Source of the DNA: Anoxybacillus mongoliensis
Lineage (GTDB): Bacteria; Bacillota; Bacilli; Bacillales; Anoxybacillaceae
Reading direction: 5' to 3'
NCBI RefSeq assembly: GCF_014201515.1
Contig: NZ_JACHEQ010000005.1
Location: 107,472-171,471, forward strand
Length of the DNA: 64,000 nucleotides
Below the pieces are notes generated by a model. The model had not been told where the DNA came from. It ran no database searches and worked only from the letters and a program-made list of their open reading frames with translations. How positions within the stretch are numbered: position 1 is the stretch's first letter; each line of letters opens with the position of its first letter. Both the position numbers and the translations under genes were made by a program. Of the stretch, positions 25,737-35,035 are shown one piece after another.

Positions 25737-26819
25737 GTGAAGTGGTGGAAACATGTCGCAAAAGGAGCGGCAACATTCGTCTTAGCCTCTGCATTAACAG
25801 CATGCGGAGTTGTATCTTCGGGAAACGAAGGGGGAAGCGAATCGACGAAAAAAGACGATGATAAAATTGTCATCGGTTTTTCGATGGATACGTTAAAGGA
25901 AGAACGTTGGCAACGGGATAAAGAATTATTTGAAGCAAAAGTGAAAGAACTCGGTGCAGAAGTGAAAACGCTAGCAGCAAATGGAGACGATGCTGCGCAG
26001 TTGAGCCAGGCAGAACAACTCATTTCAGAGGGCGTTGATGTTCTCGTTGTTGTACCTCATAACGCCGAGGCGTCCGCAGCGATCGTAGAAAAGGCACATA
26101 AAGAAGGAATTCCGGTTATTTCTTATGACCGTTTAATTAAAAATGCGGAAGTAGACTATTACGTTTCATTTGACAACGTGCGTGTCGGTGAAATGCAAGC
26201 ACAAGCCATTGTAGAAAAAGCACCAAAAGGAAACTATGTTTATATCGGTGGAGCAGATACAGATAACAACGCTCATTTATTCCGCCAAGGAGCGATGAAC
26301 GTATTAAAGCCACTTGAAGAAAAAGGCGACATTAAAATTGTTTACGACCAATTCTCAAAAGATTGGAAACCAGAAGAAGCATTGAAAAACATGGAAAACG
26401 CATTAACAGCAAATAACAACAACATTCAAGCAGTTGTCGCAGCGAATGACGGAACAGCAGGTGGTGTTATTCAAGCTTTAGCGGCACAAGGATTAGCGGG
26501 GAAAGTACCTGTTTCAGGACAAGATGCCGAGTTAGCAGCACTTCAACGTATCGTTGAAGGAACGCAAACGATGACAGTATATAAACCGATTAAAGCGATT
26601 GCAACAAAAGCAGCAGAAATGGCAGTTGCTTTAGCAAAAGGTGAGAAAATCGAAACGAACCAAACGGTATCAAACGGCAAAATTGACGTTCCATCTGTCT
26701 TACTTGATCCAATTGCTGTAACAAAAGAAAGTGTATTAGACACAGTCATTAAAGATGGGTATCACAAATTAGAAGACGTATTTAAAAACGTACCGAAAGA
26801 TCAATGGCCAAAACAATGA
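25737..26819 (+). CDS. xylF: D-xylose ABC transporter substrate-binding lipoprotein
   Basis: 360 residues. A lipoprotein signal (ALTACG) leads into a periplasmic-binding fold closely similar to E. coli XylF: LKEERWQRDKELF, ISYDRLIKNAEVDYYVSFDN, GGADTDNNAHLFRQGAM, AVVAANDGTAGGVIQAL and TQTMTVYKPIKAIA all align with it. It captures D-xylose outside the membrane for import by XylGH. It starts at GTG because the overlapping ATG two bases earlier runs straight into a stop; AAGGGGGAA precedes it. It is under its own promoter region with near-cre sites and is separated from xylG by a hairpin. Confidence 0.93.
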   Translation: MKWWKHVAKGAATFVLASALTACGVVSSGNEGGSESTKKDDDKIVIGFSMDTLKEERWQRDKELFEAKVKELGAEVKTLAANGDDAAQLSQAEQLISEGVDVLVVVPHNAEASAAIVEKAHKEGIPVISYDRLIKNAEVDYYVSFDNVRVGEMQAQAIVEKAPKGNYVYIGGADTDNNAHLFRQGAMNVLKPLEEKGDIKIVYDQFSKDWKPEEALKNMENALTANNNNIQAVVAANDGTAGGVIQALAAQGLAGKVPVSGQDAELAALQRIVEGTQTMTVYKPIKAIATKAAEMAVALAKGEKIETNQTVSNGKIDVPSVLLDPIAVTKESVLDTVIKDGYHKLEDVFKNVPKDQWPKQ

Positions 26820-26821
26820 AG

Positions 26822-26853
26822 ATAAGGGGCTGGCTTTGCCAGACCCTTATTTT
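26822..26853 (+). terminator. Intergenic hairpin between xylF and xylG
   Basis: ATAAGGGGCTGGC pairs with GCCAGACCCTTAT around TTT, with a short T run after. It probably ends a fraction of transcripts or protects xylF mRNA, giving more binding protein than ATPase and permease. Confidence 0.65.
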
Positions 26854-26880
26854 CAACATGATACAACGGGAGTGAAACGA

Positions 26881-28389
26881 ATGTATGCGTTAGAAATGAT
26901 CAATATTACAAAAGAATTTCTCGGCGTGAAAGCACTTGATCGTGTCAGTTTCAAAGTGAAAAAAGGAGAAATTCATGCGCTTTGTGGTGAAAATGGCGCG
27001 GGAAAATCAACGTTGATGAAAGTGTTAAGCGGGCTGTATCCAACCGGAACATATGATGGGGAAATTCGTATTGATGGCAAACCTGTTTCTTTTCGAAATA
27101 TTGTCGATGCGGAACAAGCAGGCATTGCGATCATTCACCAAGAGCTTGCGCTTGTAAAAGAAATGACTGTTGGTGAAAACATTTTTTTAGGGAGAGAGCC
27201 ACGTAAATTCGGTGTCATTCAATGGGACCAATTGTATTATGAAGCAGAAACATGGTTAAAAAAAGTCGGATTAACGATTTCTCCACAAACAAAAATCCAC
27301 TCACTTGGTATTGGACAACAGCAGTTAGTTGAAATTGCTAAAGCGCTAGCCAAACAAGCAAATATTTTAATTTTAGATGAACCTACCGCAGCGTTAACAG
27401 AAAGTGAAGTTGAAATTTTAATGGGCATTTTAGAACAGCTACGAGCACAAGGGGTTGCATGTATTTATATTTCTCATAAAATGCCAGAAGTATTTCGACT
27501 TGCTGATTCGATTACCGTACTGCGCGATGGAAAGTCAATTGTGACGCTTTCACGTGCAGAAACGAACGAGGATGAAGTTGTCGCGCTCATGGTTGGGCGT
27601 GAGTTGACAGAGCGTTATCCGTACGTCAAAAAAACGCTAGGTCATGTCGTATTAGAAGTGAAAAACTACTCTGTTTGGCATAAAGAAAAGCCGATGAAAA
27701 TCAACGACAGTATCCATATAACTGTTCGCGCTGGGGAAATTGTTGGCATTGCAGGATTGATGGGGGCAGGACGAACGGAACTCGCGATGAGTTTATTCGG
27801 TGCATACGAAGGAAAAGCAGAAGGGCAAGTGTGGTTGGAAGGGAAACAAGTGCACATTCGTTCGGTGCAAGATGCGATTCGATCAGGTATTGCACTCGTC
27901 ACAGAAGACCGCAAAAGGTTGGGGCTTATACTTGGAATGGATGTGAAAACAAATACGACATTAGCTAGCTTAAAAAATATTAGCCGCTTACAAGTGATCA
28001 ATCAAAATGAAGAATTAAAGTGGAGCCAAAAATATGTCGATGAACTAAAAACGAAGACAGCATCTTTAGAAACAGCTGTCGGTACGTTATCTGGAGGGAA
28101 TCAGCAAAAAGTTGTATTGGCGAAATGGTTAATGGCGAAACCAAAACTTTTAATATTAGACGAGCCGACGCGCGGTATTGATGTTGGAGCAAAATATGAA
28201 ATTTATCACTTAATGAATAAATTAGCAAAAGAAGGCGTTGCTATCATGATGATTTCTTCTGAACTTCCAGAAATTTTAGGAATGAGCGACCGCATTTATG
28301 TTATGCGTGAAGGGAGAATCGTGAAACAATTGTCGCACGATGAAGCAACACAAGAAAATATTATGATGGCAGCGACAGGAGGGGAATGA
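26881..28389 (+). CDS. xylG: D-xylose ABC transporter ATP-binding protein
   Basis: 502 residues with two ABC modules, as in all RbsA/XylG-type sugar ATPases. The first has CGENGAGKSTLMK, LGIGQQQLVEIAKAL and ILILDEPTAAL; the second has a degenerate Walker A region (GIAGLMGAGRTEL), LSGGNQQKVVLAKWL and LLILDEPTRGID. It energises xylose import. The ATG at 26881 follows CGGGAGTG; upstream in-frame codons run back through the hairpin and are unlikely starts. It is 3 bases from xylH. Confidence 0.92.
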   Translation: MYALEMINITKEFLGVKALDRVSFKVKKGEIHALCGENGAGKSTLMKVLSGLYPTGTYDGEIRIDGKPVSFRNIVDAEQAGIAIIHQELALVKEMTVGENIFLGREPRKFGVIQWDQLYYEAETWLKKVGLTISPQTKIHSLGIGQQQLVEIAKALAKQANILILDEPTAALTESEVEILMGILEQLRAQGVACIYISHKMPEVFRLADSITVLRDGKSIVTLSRAETNEDEVVALMVGRELTERYPYVKKTLGHVVLEVKNYSVWHKEKPMKINDSIHITVRAGEIVGIAGLMGAGRTELAMSLFGAYEGKAEGQVWLEGKQVHIRSVQDAIRSGIALVTEDRKRLGLILGMDVKTNTTLASLKNISRLQVINQNEELKWSQKYVDELKTKTASLETAVGTLSGGNQQKVVLAKWLMAKPKLLILDEPTRGIDVGAKYEIYHLMNKLAKEGVAIMMISSELPEILGMSDRIYVMREGRIVKQLSHDEATQENIMMAATGGE

Positions 28390-28392
28390 GTT

Positions 28393-29562
28393 ATGGAAAT
28401 AAAGGCAGTCATCGAGCAGCAACCGAAAAAGAAAAATGTATTTGGCAAAATAGATATTCGTGCTTATACGATGATCGGTGCACTCATTGCTATTTGGATT
28501 TTCTTTGGTATGTTAAATGAGACATTTTTGAGTGCCCGCAATTTATCGAACTTATTTACACAAATGTCGGTTACAGCTATTTTAGCCATTGGTATGGTGC
28601 TTGTCATTGTTGCAGGACATATTGATCTTTCCGTCGGTTCGATTGTCGGTCTTACAGGTGGTGTTGCAGCCATTTTAAGCAACTGGATGGGGATGCCGAC
28701 ATCTGTCGTCATTTTATGTACGTTGCTTGCAGGTGCACTTGTCGGACTTGTGCAAGGTTGGTTAGTTGCTTATCGAGCCATTCCTGCGTTTATCGTTACG
28801 TTAGGTGGAATGATGATTTTCCGCGGAGCATTAATGGGAATCACAAAGTCAACAACCATTCCAATTTTTGATGCGCAGTTTATTGCTTTAGGAAGCGCAT
28901 ATTTTACAGATGTTTTTGGTATTATACTTGCGGCGATGGCCGTCGTTGCGCTATTTGTTTCAACGTTTCGTAAGCGAAAATCGCGCCAACAATACGGCTT
29001 CACTGTTTCGCCATTACCTTTTGAACTAACAAAATTATTCGTTATTAGTGCACTTATTTTAGTATTTGTTGTTACAATGAACAGTTATAAAGGAATTCCG
29101 TTTCCGATTATTTTTGTCATTGCCTTGGCGCTTATTTTCTCATTCATTGCGACAAAAACAACGTTTGGTCGTCACGTATACGCCATCGGAGGAAACGTGG
29201 AAGCTGCCCGGTTATCTGGGATTAATATCCAACTCCATACGATGATGTTGTTTGTCTTTACGGGCTTGCTTTCTGCTATCGCTGCACTCGTTTTAACAGC
29301 ACGTTTATCATCGGCAACGATTTCAGCGGGACAAATGTACGAGCTAGATGCCATCGCCGCCTGCGTCATCGGTGGAACATCCTTAATGGGCGGATCTGGT
29401 ACAATCATCGGTGCGATCATCGGTGCCATGGTCATGACATCGCTTGATAATGGAATGTCATTGTTAGGTATGGAAACATTTTGGCAATATATCGTAAAAG
29501 GGAGCATTTTAATTTTAGCCGTTTGGATTGATATTGCTAGTCGAAAGCGGAAAACAAATTAA
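28393..29562 (+). CDS. xylH: D-xylose ABC transporter permease
   Basis: 389 residues, a RbsC/XylH-type permease with ten or more membrane segments. The family features GHIDLSVGSIVGLTGG, PAFIVTLGGMMIFRG and YAIGGNVEAARLSGI are present, together with the extra hydrophilic insertion around KRKSRQQYG that marks XylH against RbsC. It forms the channel for D-xylose. It is the last gene of xylFGH and is followed by a strong terminator. No xylose isomerase or xylulokinase gene is in the window. Confidence 0.92.
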   Translation: MEIKAVIEQQPKKKNVFGKIDIRAYTMIGALIAIWIFFGMLNETFLSARNLSNLFTQMSVTAILAIGMVLVIVAGHIDLSVGSIVGLTGGVAAILSNWMGMPTSVVILCTLLAGALVGLVQGWLVAYRAIPAFIVTLGGMMIFRGALMGITKSTTIPIFDAQFIALGSAYFTDVFGIILAAMAVVALFVSTFRKRKSRQQYGFTVSPLPFELTKLFVISALILVFVVTMNSYKGIPFPIIFVIALALIFSFIATKTTFGRHVYAIGGNVEAARLSGINIQLHTMMLFVFTGLLSAIAALVLTARLSSATISAGQMYELDAIAACVIGGTSLMGGSGTIIGAIIGAMVMTSLDNGMSLLGMETFWQYIVKGSILILAVWIDIASRKRKTN

Positions 29563-29879
29563 AAAAATAGATTAAAGAGGTGCGACCGGAAGGCCAGGCG
29601 ATGCTGACTTTCCGGTTTTTTGTATGAAAATGGAAATATTTTAGAGGTATATTGTTAACGGTAATGTATTCATACATTTCATTTTGTTTCTCCTCAACTC
29701 CAGAAAACGAAAATAAATAGAAAGAGAGATGGCACGTATTGTTATAATCATCAGTTTTTGATTGAAATTATATCTTTTCTCTCATATTTTTGAAAATATA
29801 TCTTGTATATTCAGAAGATTCATATTATATTATTGTTGTGAAAATATTAAATTTTTTGAAAATAAAAAGGGGGATTTGC
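29563..29879 (+). promoter_or_regulatory. Leader region of the liv operon with candidate CodY motifs
   Basis: This 317-base gap holds the xyl terminator and the liv promoter region. An extended -10 TGTTATAAT ends at 29748. Downstream of it are three AT-rich motifs like the CodY box AATTTTCWGAAAATT: 29850-29864 (AATTTTTTGAAAATA, two mismatches), 29806-29820 (three) and 29784-29798 (four). CodY commonly represses branched-chain amino-acid uptake in Bacilli. Because the DNA is very AT-rich, chance matches are possible. Confidence 0.4.
29585..29621 (+). terminator. Intrinsic terminator of xylFGH
   Basis: ACCGGAAGGCCAG and CTGACTTTCCGGT form an imperfect stem with a GCGATG loop, ending in six T. 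Confidence 0.85.
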
Positions 29880-31085
29880 ATGAAAAGGAAAAAGGTGTTT
29901 TCTATTTTCACATCCGCTACGCTTGCGATTGGTTTGTTGACTGGTTGTTCGGCGGATAAAACATCGCAAACATCGAAAAACAACGGGGAAGCTGGAGGGG
30001 GGACAGTCATTAAAATTGCCACTCAAAGCCCTCTGTCTGGTGGAGCAGCGACGTTAGGTGAATCGATTAAACTTGGAGCTCAACTTGCTTTAGAAGAACA
30101 AAAAGAAAAGTTCGAAAAATTAGGGTTTAAATTGGAGCTTGTTCCATATGACGATCAAGCAGATCCGAAAAAAGGGGTAGCTAATGCTCAACTCATCGGA
30201 GCGGATCAACAAGTTTTAGGTGTCGTTGGACATTTGAATTCGGGCGTTGCGATTCCATCTTCAGAAATTTACGAGAAATATAACATTCCAATGGTTTCTC
30301 CAGCAAACACAGCAACAGACGTGACAGATCGTGGCTTAAAAACGGTGAACCGCATTTGTGCACGCGATGATTTCCAAGGCCCAGCAGGTGCAAAATTTGC
30401 TGTTGAAAAATTAGGAGCGAAGAAAATTTTTATCATTCAAGATAAAACGGCATACGGTACAGGATTAGCTGAAGCATTCAAAAAAGGAGCGGAGGAAGCA
30501 GGTGCTGAAATTGTCGGATTTGAAGGAATTACAATTGGTGAAAAAGACTTTAACGGTGTACTAAACCAAGTGCTTGCGAAAAAGCCGGATCTCGTGTATT
30601 TCGGTGGGATGTACACAGAGGGTGGAATGTTAATTAAACAGGCGCGTGATAAAGGCATTACCGTACCGTTTATGGGTGGAGATGGAATGGACTCTTCTAC
30701 ACTTGTTGAAATTGCAGGCGACGCGGTGAAAAATACGTTCATTACATCAGCAGCAGGTGTAGCAACGGCGACAGAAGCTGGAAAGCAATTTGCAGAAAAG
30801 TACAAGCAAAAGTTTGGTAAAAATATTGAATCGTACTCTGCTTATGGGTATGACGCAATGGCTGTCTTGTTAAAAGCGATTGAAGAGGCAATTAAAGCGA
30901 ATGGAAATAAACTTCCTACTCGCGAACAAGTAGCTGATGCTGTTCGGAAAGTGCAAGATTATGAAGGGGTTGTGACGAAAGTAAGCTTCGATGAAAAAGG
31001 GGACAACAAATACGCGAAAATTTACATTTATAAATTTGAAGAAGCAACGTATCCAGCACGATTAGAAGATGAGGTAAGCAAATAA
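29880..31085 (+). CDS. livJ: Branched-chain amino-acid ABC transporter substrate-binding lipoprotein
   Basis: 401 residues. A lipoprotein signal (LLTGCS) is followed by the Leu/Ile/Val-binding fold: IATQSPLSGGAATLGESIKLGAQLA, VVGHLNSGVAIPSSEIYEKY, MVSPANTATDVT and SYSAYGYDAMAVL. It binds leucine, isoleucine or valine outside the membrane for LivHMGF. The ATG at 29880 begins the signal peptide and follows AAGGGGGAT; the frame is open further upstream but without a ribosome binding site. It is first in a five-gene operon, with a hairpin before livH. Confidence 0.9.
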   Translation: MKRKKVFSIFTSATLAIGLLTGCSADKTSQTSKNNGEAGGGTVIKIATQSPLSGGAATLGESIKLGAQLALEEQKEKFEKLGFKLELVPYDDQADPKKGVANAQLIGADQQVLGVVGHLNSGVAIPSSEIYEKYNIPMVSPANTATDVTDRGLKTVNRICARDDFQGPAGAKFAVEKLGAKKIFIIQDKTAYGTGLAEAFKKGAEEAGAEIVGFEGITIGEKDFNGVLNQVLAKKPDLVYFGGMYTEGGMLIKQARDKGITVPFMGGDGMDSSTLVEIAGDAVKNTFITSAAGVATATEAGKQFAEKYKQKFGKNIESYSAYGYDAMAVLLKAIEEAIKANGNKLPTREQVADAVRKVQDYEGVVTKVSFDEKGDNKYAKIYIYKFEEATYPARLEDEVSK

Positions 31086-31099
31086 AGATAAATACGTTT

Positions 31100-31132
31100 G
31101 AAAAGGGTATGACAATTTGCCGTACCCTTTTC
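31100..31132 (+). terminator. Intergenic hairpin between livJ and livH
   Basis: AAAAGGGTA pairs with TACCCTTTT. It probably attenuates read-through, so that the binding protein is made in excess of the membrane complex. Confidence 0.65.
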
Positions 31133-31211
31133 TTATAATTTTTTACATGTTATTGATAGGAAAAGGGACTAGGTAATTTTAGATAAAGACAAGGAAATGG
31201 AGGAACGACAT

Positions 31212-32198
31212 ATGATCGAACATGTGCTACAAACATTGCCTCAAGTCGTCATTGATGGATTAGCATTGGGAGCTGTATACGCGATTGTTGCCCTCGGATA
31301 TACAATGGTGTACGGCATTTTAGAGCTTATCAACTTCGCACACGGGGAAATTTTTATGACAGGTGCATTTGTTGGCACAGCTCTTTTCTTATCGTTTTCC
31401 GCTTTTGGTTGGCTATCGTCTATGCCTATGTTGCTGTCTTTACTTCTCGTCCTTGTGGCGACATCGATTGTGACAGGATTGCTTGGCATGGGAATTGAAC
31501 GAGTTGCATATCGTCCGTTACGAAGCGCTCCAAAATTAATTACCCTTATTACAGCAATCGGTATTTCATTTTTATTGCAAGATTTTGTCCGTTTTATTAC
31601 AGAGTTGAAGAAAGGAAACTACATTTTAACCGGTCCAAGTTTGTTTACTGGGCAAGTAAGTATTTCAGCTTCCTCTATCTGGTCAGGATTTCATGACGCC
31701 TCAGTTAAGTCCTCATTTTTTATCGTTTTAGTTACAGCTGTTGTTATGATGGTGACGCTTGACTTTTTTGTGAATAAAACAAAATGGGGAATGGCAATGC
31801 GTGCTGTTGCCCAAGATCGTGAAACGGCTGCACTAATGAGTGTAAATGTCAACAAAGTCATCGCTTTAACGTTTTTTATTGGCTCTGCGCTAGGAGGAGC
31901 AACCGGTGTTCTTTTTGCGATTCAATACGGAACGATTGATCCATACATTGGTTTTATTTTAGGATTGAAAGCTTTTACTGCAGCAGTATTAGGGGGGATC
32001 GGAAATATTCGCGGGGCCATGTTCGGTGGCATTGTTCTCGGGCTGCTTGAAATGTTTGCGGCGGCGAACTTACCAATCATTTCTAACGGTATATTAGGAG
32101 CAGAGTACAAAGACGTGTTTGCTTTTTCTATTTTAATTATGGTTCTCATTTTTAAGCCAGAAGGACTATTCGGAAAAGTGTCTATCGAGAAAGTGTAG
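31212..32198 (+). CDS. livH: Branched-chain amino-acid ABC transporter permease LivH
   Basis: 328 residues with about eight membrane segments of the LivH family. Typical segments are DGLALGAVYAIVALGYTMVYG, ELINFAHGEIFM and AVLGGIGNIRGAMFGG. It forms a heterodimeric channel with LivM. The ATG at 31212 follows TGGAGGA; an ATG at 31197 overlaps that ribosome binding site and is rejected. The next gene starts 9 bases downstream. Confidence 0.92.
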   Translation: MIEHVLQTLPQVVIDGLALGAVYAIVALGYTMVYGILELINFAHGEIFMTGAFVGTALFLSFSAFGWLSSMPMLLSLLLVLVATSIVTGLLGMGIERVAYRPLRSAPKLITLITAIGISFLLQDFVRFITELKKGNYILTGPSLFTGQVSISASSIWSGFHDASVKSSFFIVLVTAVVMMVTLDFFVNKTKWGMAMRAVAQDRETAALMSVNVNKVIALTFFIGSALGGATGVLFAIQYGTIDPYIGFILGLKAFTAAVLGGIGNIRGAMFGGIVLGLLEMFAAANLPIISNGILGAEYKDVFAFSILIMVLIFKPEGLFGKVSIEKV

Positions 32199-32207
32199 GT
32201 GGTCAAC

Positions 32208-33494
32208 ATGAAAAAATGGCTGAACGTACTAGAGCAAAATAAACGCCTTCAGGCAATTGTGATCGCTGTATATATTGTCGTAACATTTATTAGCTTATAT
32301 TTAGCGCAAAAATCGGTTGTTGCTTTTTTACTTTTGCTTTCCTCGCTTTTACTTTTACATTTCACAACGTTTTCGCATCGCGTGAAATGGGTGATAGGCA
32401 TTGTCGTATTAAGCGTACTACTGCCATTAGCCGCTAGCCAAGGAGAAGCATATCAATCGTATATGGAAGTGGCGACGTTAGTCGGGATTTATATCGCCAT
32501 GGCGCTCGGTTTAAACATTGTCGTTGGACTTGCCGGTCTACTAGATTTAGGATTTGTTGCCTTTTTTGCGATTGGTGCTTATACGTATGGTATTTTTGCC
32601 ACAACGCAAGCAAATAACTTTATGCCATTTGGACAATATCCGTTATCCGGAGAAAGCTTTTGGGTATTTTTAATTATCGGTTGCATTGTCGCTGCGATAT
32701 TTGGAATATTGCTAGGCATTCCGGTGTTGCGTGTAAAAGGTGATTATTTAGCCATCGTGACGCTCGGATTTGGAGAAATCATTCGCATTATTTTTAATAA
32801 CTTAGATAAGCCGATCAACATTACAAACGGGGCGATGGGGCTTGCTTCTGTCCAACCACCGAAGTTGTTTGGACTAGAGTTCATGTACCCAAGCCAATTT
32901 TATTACGTCGTATTAGTTATTCTACTGCTCACCATTTTTGTCGTTCGACGTTTAGAGTATTCAAAAATTGGACGAGCGTGGAAAGCGGTGCGCGAAAATG
33001 AGATTGCTGCGCAAGCGATGGGCATTCCACTGGTCCGTACGAAGTTGATGGCGTTTGCTGTTGGCGCTTCATTTTCAGGAATGATGGGCGTCGTCTTTGC
33101 TGCAAAACAGACGTTTGTTGATCCGACAAGCTTTACGTTGCTTGAATCCATTACAATTCTCGTCATGGTCATTTTAGGAGGAATGGGTAGCGTACCAGGC
33201 GTTATACTCGGTGCAGCACTTGTAACGATTTTAAATCTTCAAGTGCTTACAGAGTTAACAAACTGGTTGAACCAGCTTAGTTTAAGTGGAGTCGTTCACA
33301 TTCCTGATGCGCTATCTCCAGCAAAAATGCAACGGTTTATTTTCGGAGTCATTTTAATTTTATTCGCTTTGTACCGGCCACAAGGGTTATTGCCAGCAAA
33401 AAACCCTCGTTTTGACGAAAAAGAGTTAAAAAGCGGTGCAACGAATATGGTAGATGGAAAGGAGGGGGCGAAAGATGTCTATTTTAACGGTTAA
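32208..33494 (+). CDS. livM: Branched-chain amino-acid ABC transporter permease LivM
   Basis: 428 residues. About three extra N-terminal membrane segments precede the conserved LivM core (GLNIVVGLAGLLDLGFVAFFAIGAY, VKGDYLAIVTLGFGEIIRI, ILGGMGSVPGVILGA). It is the partner of LivH in the channel. The ATG at 32208 has AGGTGG about 6 bases upstream; a GTG at 32199 would start inside that site. The 3' end overlaps livG by 20 bases. Confidence 0.92.
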   Translation: MKKWLNVLEQNKRLQAIVIAVYIVVTFISLYLAQKSVVAFLLLLSSLLLLHFTTFSHRVKWVIGIVVLSVLLPLAASQGEAYQSYMEVATLVGIYIAMALGLNIVVGLAGLLDLGFVAFFAIGAYTYGIFATTQANNFMPFGQYPLSGESFWVFLIIGCIVAAIFGILLGIPVLRVKGDYLAIVTLGFGEIIRIIFNNLDKPINITNGAMGLASVQPPKLFGLEFMYPSQFYYVVLVILLLTIFVVRRLEYSKIGRAWKAVRENEIAAQAMGIPLVRTKLMAFAVGASFSGMMGVVFAAKQTFVDPTSFTLLESITILVMVILGGMGSVPGVILGAALVTILNLQVLTELTNWLNQLSLSGVVHIPDALSPAKMQRFIFGVILILFALYRPQGLLPAKNPRFDEKELKSGATNMVDGKEGAKDVYFNG

Positions 33495-34251
33495 ACAATT
33501 AACGAAACAATTTGGTGGACTTACGGCAAACAGCAATATTAATATGGACGTACAAAAAGGATCAATTACAGCAGTCATTGGACCGAACGGTGCAGGAAAG
33601 ACGACGTTGTTTAATATGGTCACAGGTGTATATCAGCCGACGAGTGGCGATATTTTACTAAACGGTGAGTCGATCGTTGGTTTAAAACCGCATCAAGTCG
33701 CACAAAAAGGCATTTCGCGCACGTTCCAAAACATTCGTTTGTTCGGAGCGATGACAGTTTTAGAAAACGTCATGGTTGGCATGCATACACATTTGCGGAG
33801 CGGGTTATTTCATACGATGTTTTCCACGCCACTTATGCGCAAAGAGGAAAAAGAAGCGAAGCAAGAAGCGTATCGCCTTTTGCAATACGTTGGGTTAGAG
33901 TCGCTTTATAACGAAGAGGCGAAAAATTTGCCGTATGGGGCACAACGAAAACTTGAAATTGCCCGCGCATTAGCGACAAAGCCAAAAGTGTTGCTGTTAG
34001 ATGAGCCAGCTGCGGGAATGAATCCGAAAGAGACAGCGGAATTAACGAAGCTCATTTACCATATGCGCGAACAACTACAACTAACGATCATTTTAATTGA
34101 ACATGATATGAAGCTTGTTATGGAAATTTCCGAACATATTATTGTGTTAGACCACGGAGAAAAAATTGCTGAAGGTACCCCAGATGACATTCGAAACAAC
34201 GAAAAAGTGATTGAAGCTTATTTAGGCAAAGGAGCGACAACAGCATCATAG
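33475..34251 (+). CDS. livG: Branched-chain amino-acid ABC transporter ATP-binding protein LivG
   Basis: 258 residues. Walker A GPNGAGKT, the family segment GISRTFQNIRLFGAMTVLENV, signature LPYGAQRKLEIARAL (a LivG-typical variant of LSGGQ), Walker B VLLLDEPAAGMNP and switch His in IEHDMKLVM. It forms an ATPase heterodimer with LivF. GGAGGGGG lies upstream, inside the end of livM. Confidence 0.93.
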   Translation: MSILTVKQLTKQFGGLTANSNINMDVQKGSITAVIGPNGAGKTTLFNMVTGVYQPTSGDILLNGESIVGLKPHQVAQKGISRTFQNIRLFGAMTVLENVMVGMHTHLRSGLFHTMFSTPLMRKEEKEAKQEAYRLLQYVGLESLYNEEAKNLPYGAQRKLEIARALATKPKVLLLDEPAAGMNPKETAELTKLIYHMREQLQLTIILIEHDMKLVMEISEHIIVLDHGEKIAEGTPDDIRNNEKVIEAYLGKGATTAS

Positions 34252-34264
34252 GGAGGGATAGCGA

Positions 34265-34972
34265 GTGAGTTTGCTGCGGCTAGAGCGTGTTCATACGTTT
34301 TATGGCGGAGTTCATGCGTTAAAAGGAATTGATTTAGAAGTGTGCGAAGGGGAAATTGTTACGTTAATCGGCAGTAACGGTGCTGGAAAATCAACGACGT
34401 TAAAAACGATTAGCGGGCAGGTGAAGGCGAAAAGCGGGAGCATTTTGTACGAAGGAAAAGACATCACAAATACGCCCCCACATATTACGTCATTATCAGG
34501 CATCGCTCATGTTCCGGAAGGACGGCGAATTTTTCCGAGACTGACGGTAAAAGAAAATTTAGAAATGGGAGCTTTTTCGGTAAAAGATAAAAAAGAAATA
34601 GCTGAACGAATGGAACGGGTGTTTCATTATTTCCCGCGACTAAAAGAGCGTTTACAACAAAAAGGGGGAACGATGAGCGGCGGAGAACAACAAATGCTAG
34701 CGATCGGTCGTGCTTTAATGATGAAGCCTCGACTTCTTATGCTAGATGAACCGTCAATGGGTTTAGCCCCAATTATCGTCGAACAAATTTTTCATATTAT
34801 TCGCGAGTTAAACGATGAAGGAATGACGATTTTGCTCGTTGAACAAAACGCATTCCAAGCGCTTCAAATTGCCCATCGTGGCTACGTCATTCAAACAGGA
34901 GAAATTACAATGTCAGGAACAGGAAAAGAGTTGCTCGGAAACGAACAAGTGCGAGAAGCGTATTTAGGATGA
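34265..34972 (+). CDS. livF: Branched-chain amino-acid ABC transporter ATP-binding protein LivF
   Basis: 235 residues. Walker A GSNGAGKS, HVPEGRRIFPRLTVKENL typical of LivF, signature MSGGEQQMLAIGRAL, Walker B LLMLDEPSMGLAP and VEQNAFQAL. It starts at GTG with AGGGAGGG upstream, 13 bases after livG. It is the last gene of livJHMGF and is followed by a terminator. Confidence 0.93.
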   Translation: MSLLRLERVHTFYGGVHALKGIDLEVCEGEIVTLIGSNGAGKSTTLKTISGQVKAKSGSILYEGKDITNTPPHITSLSGIAHVPEGRRIFPRLTVKENLEMGAFSVKDKKEIAERMERVFHYFPRLKERLQQKGGTMSGGEQQMLAIGRALMMKPRLLMLDEPSMGLAPIIVEQIFHIIRELNDEGMTILLVEQNAFQALQIAHRGYVIQTGEITMSGTGKELLGNEQVREAYLG

Positions 34973-34974
34973 AC

Positions 34975-35010
34975 AAAAAGGCGCATGGCGACAAAAGCTA
35001 GCGCCTTTTT
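34975..35010 (+). terminator. Intrinsic terminator of the liv operon
   Basis: AAAAAGGCGC and GCGCCTTTTT flank a 16-base loop. A TATAATG immediately after it (35012-35018) may be the -10 of the next gene. Confidence 0.8.
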
Positions 35011-35035
35011 GTATAATGATTTTGGAGGGATTTTT

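Noticed and set aside
25577..26023. 148-residue Ser/Ala-rich frame on the minus strand
   Set aside because: It is antisense to the xylF signal peptide region and crosses the xylF promoter; composition is typical of a shadow frame.
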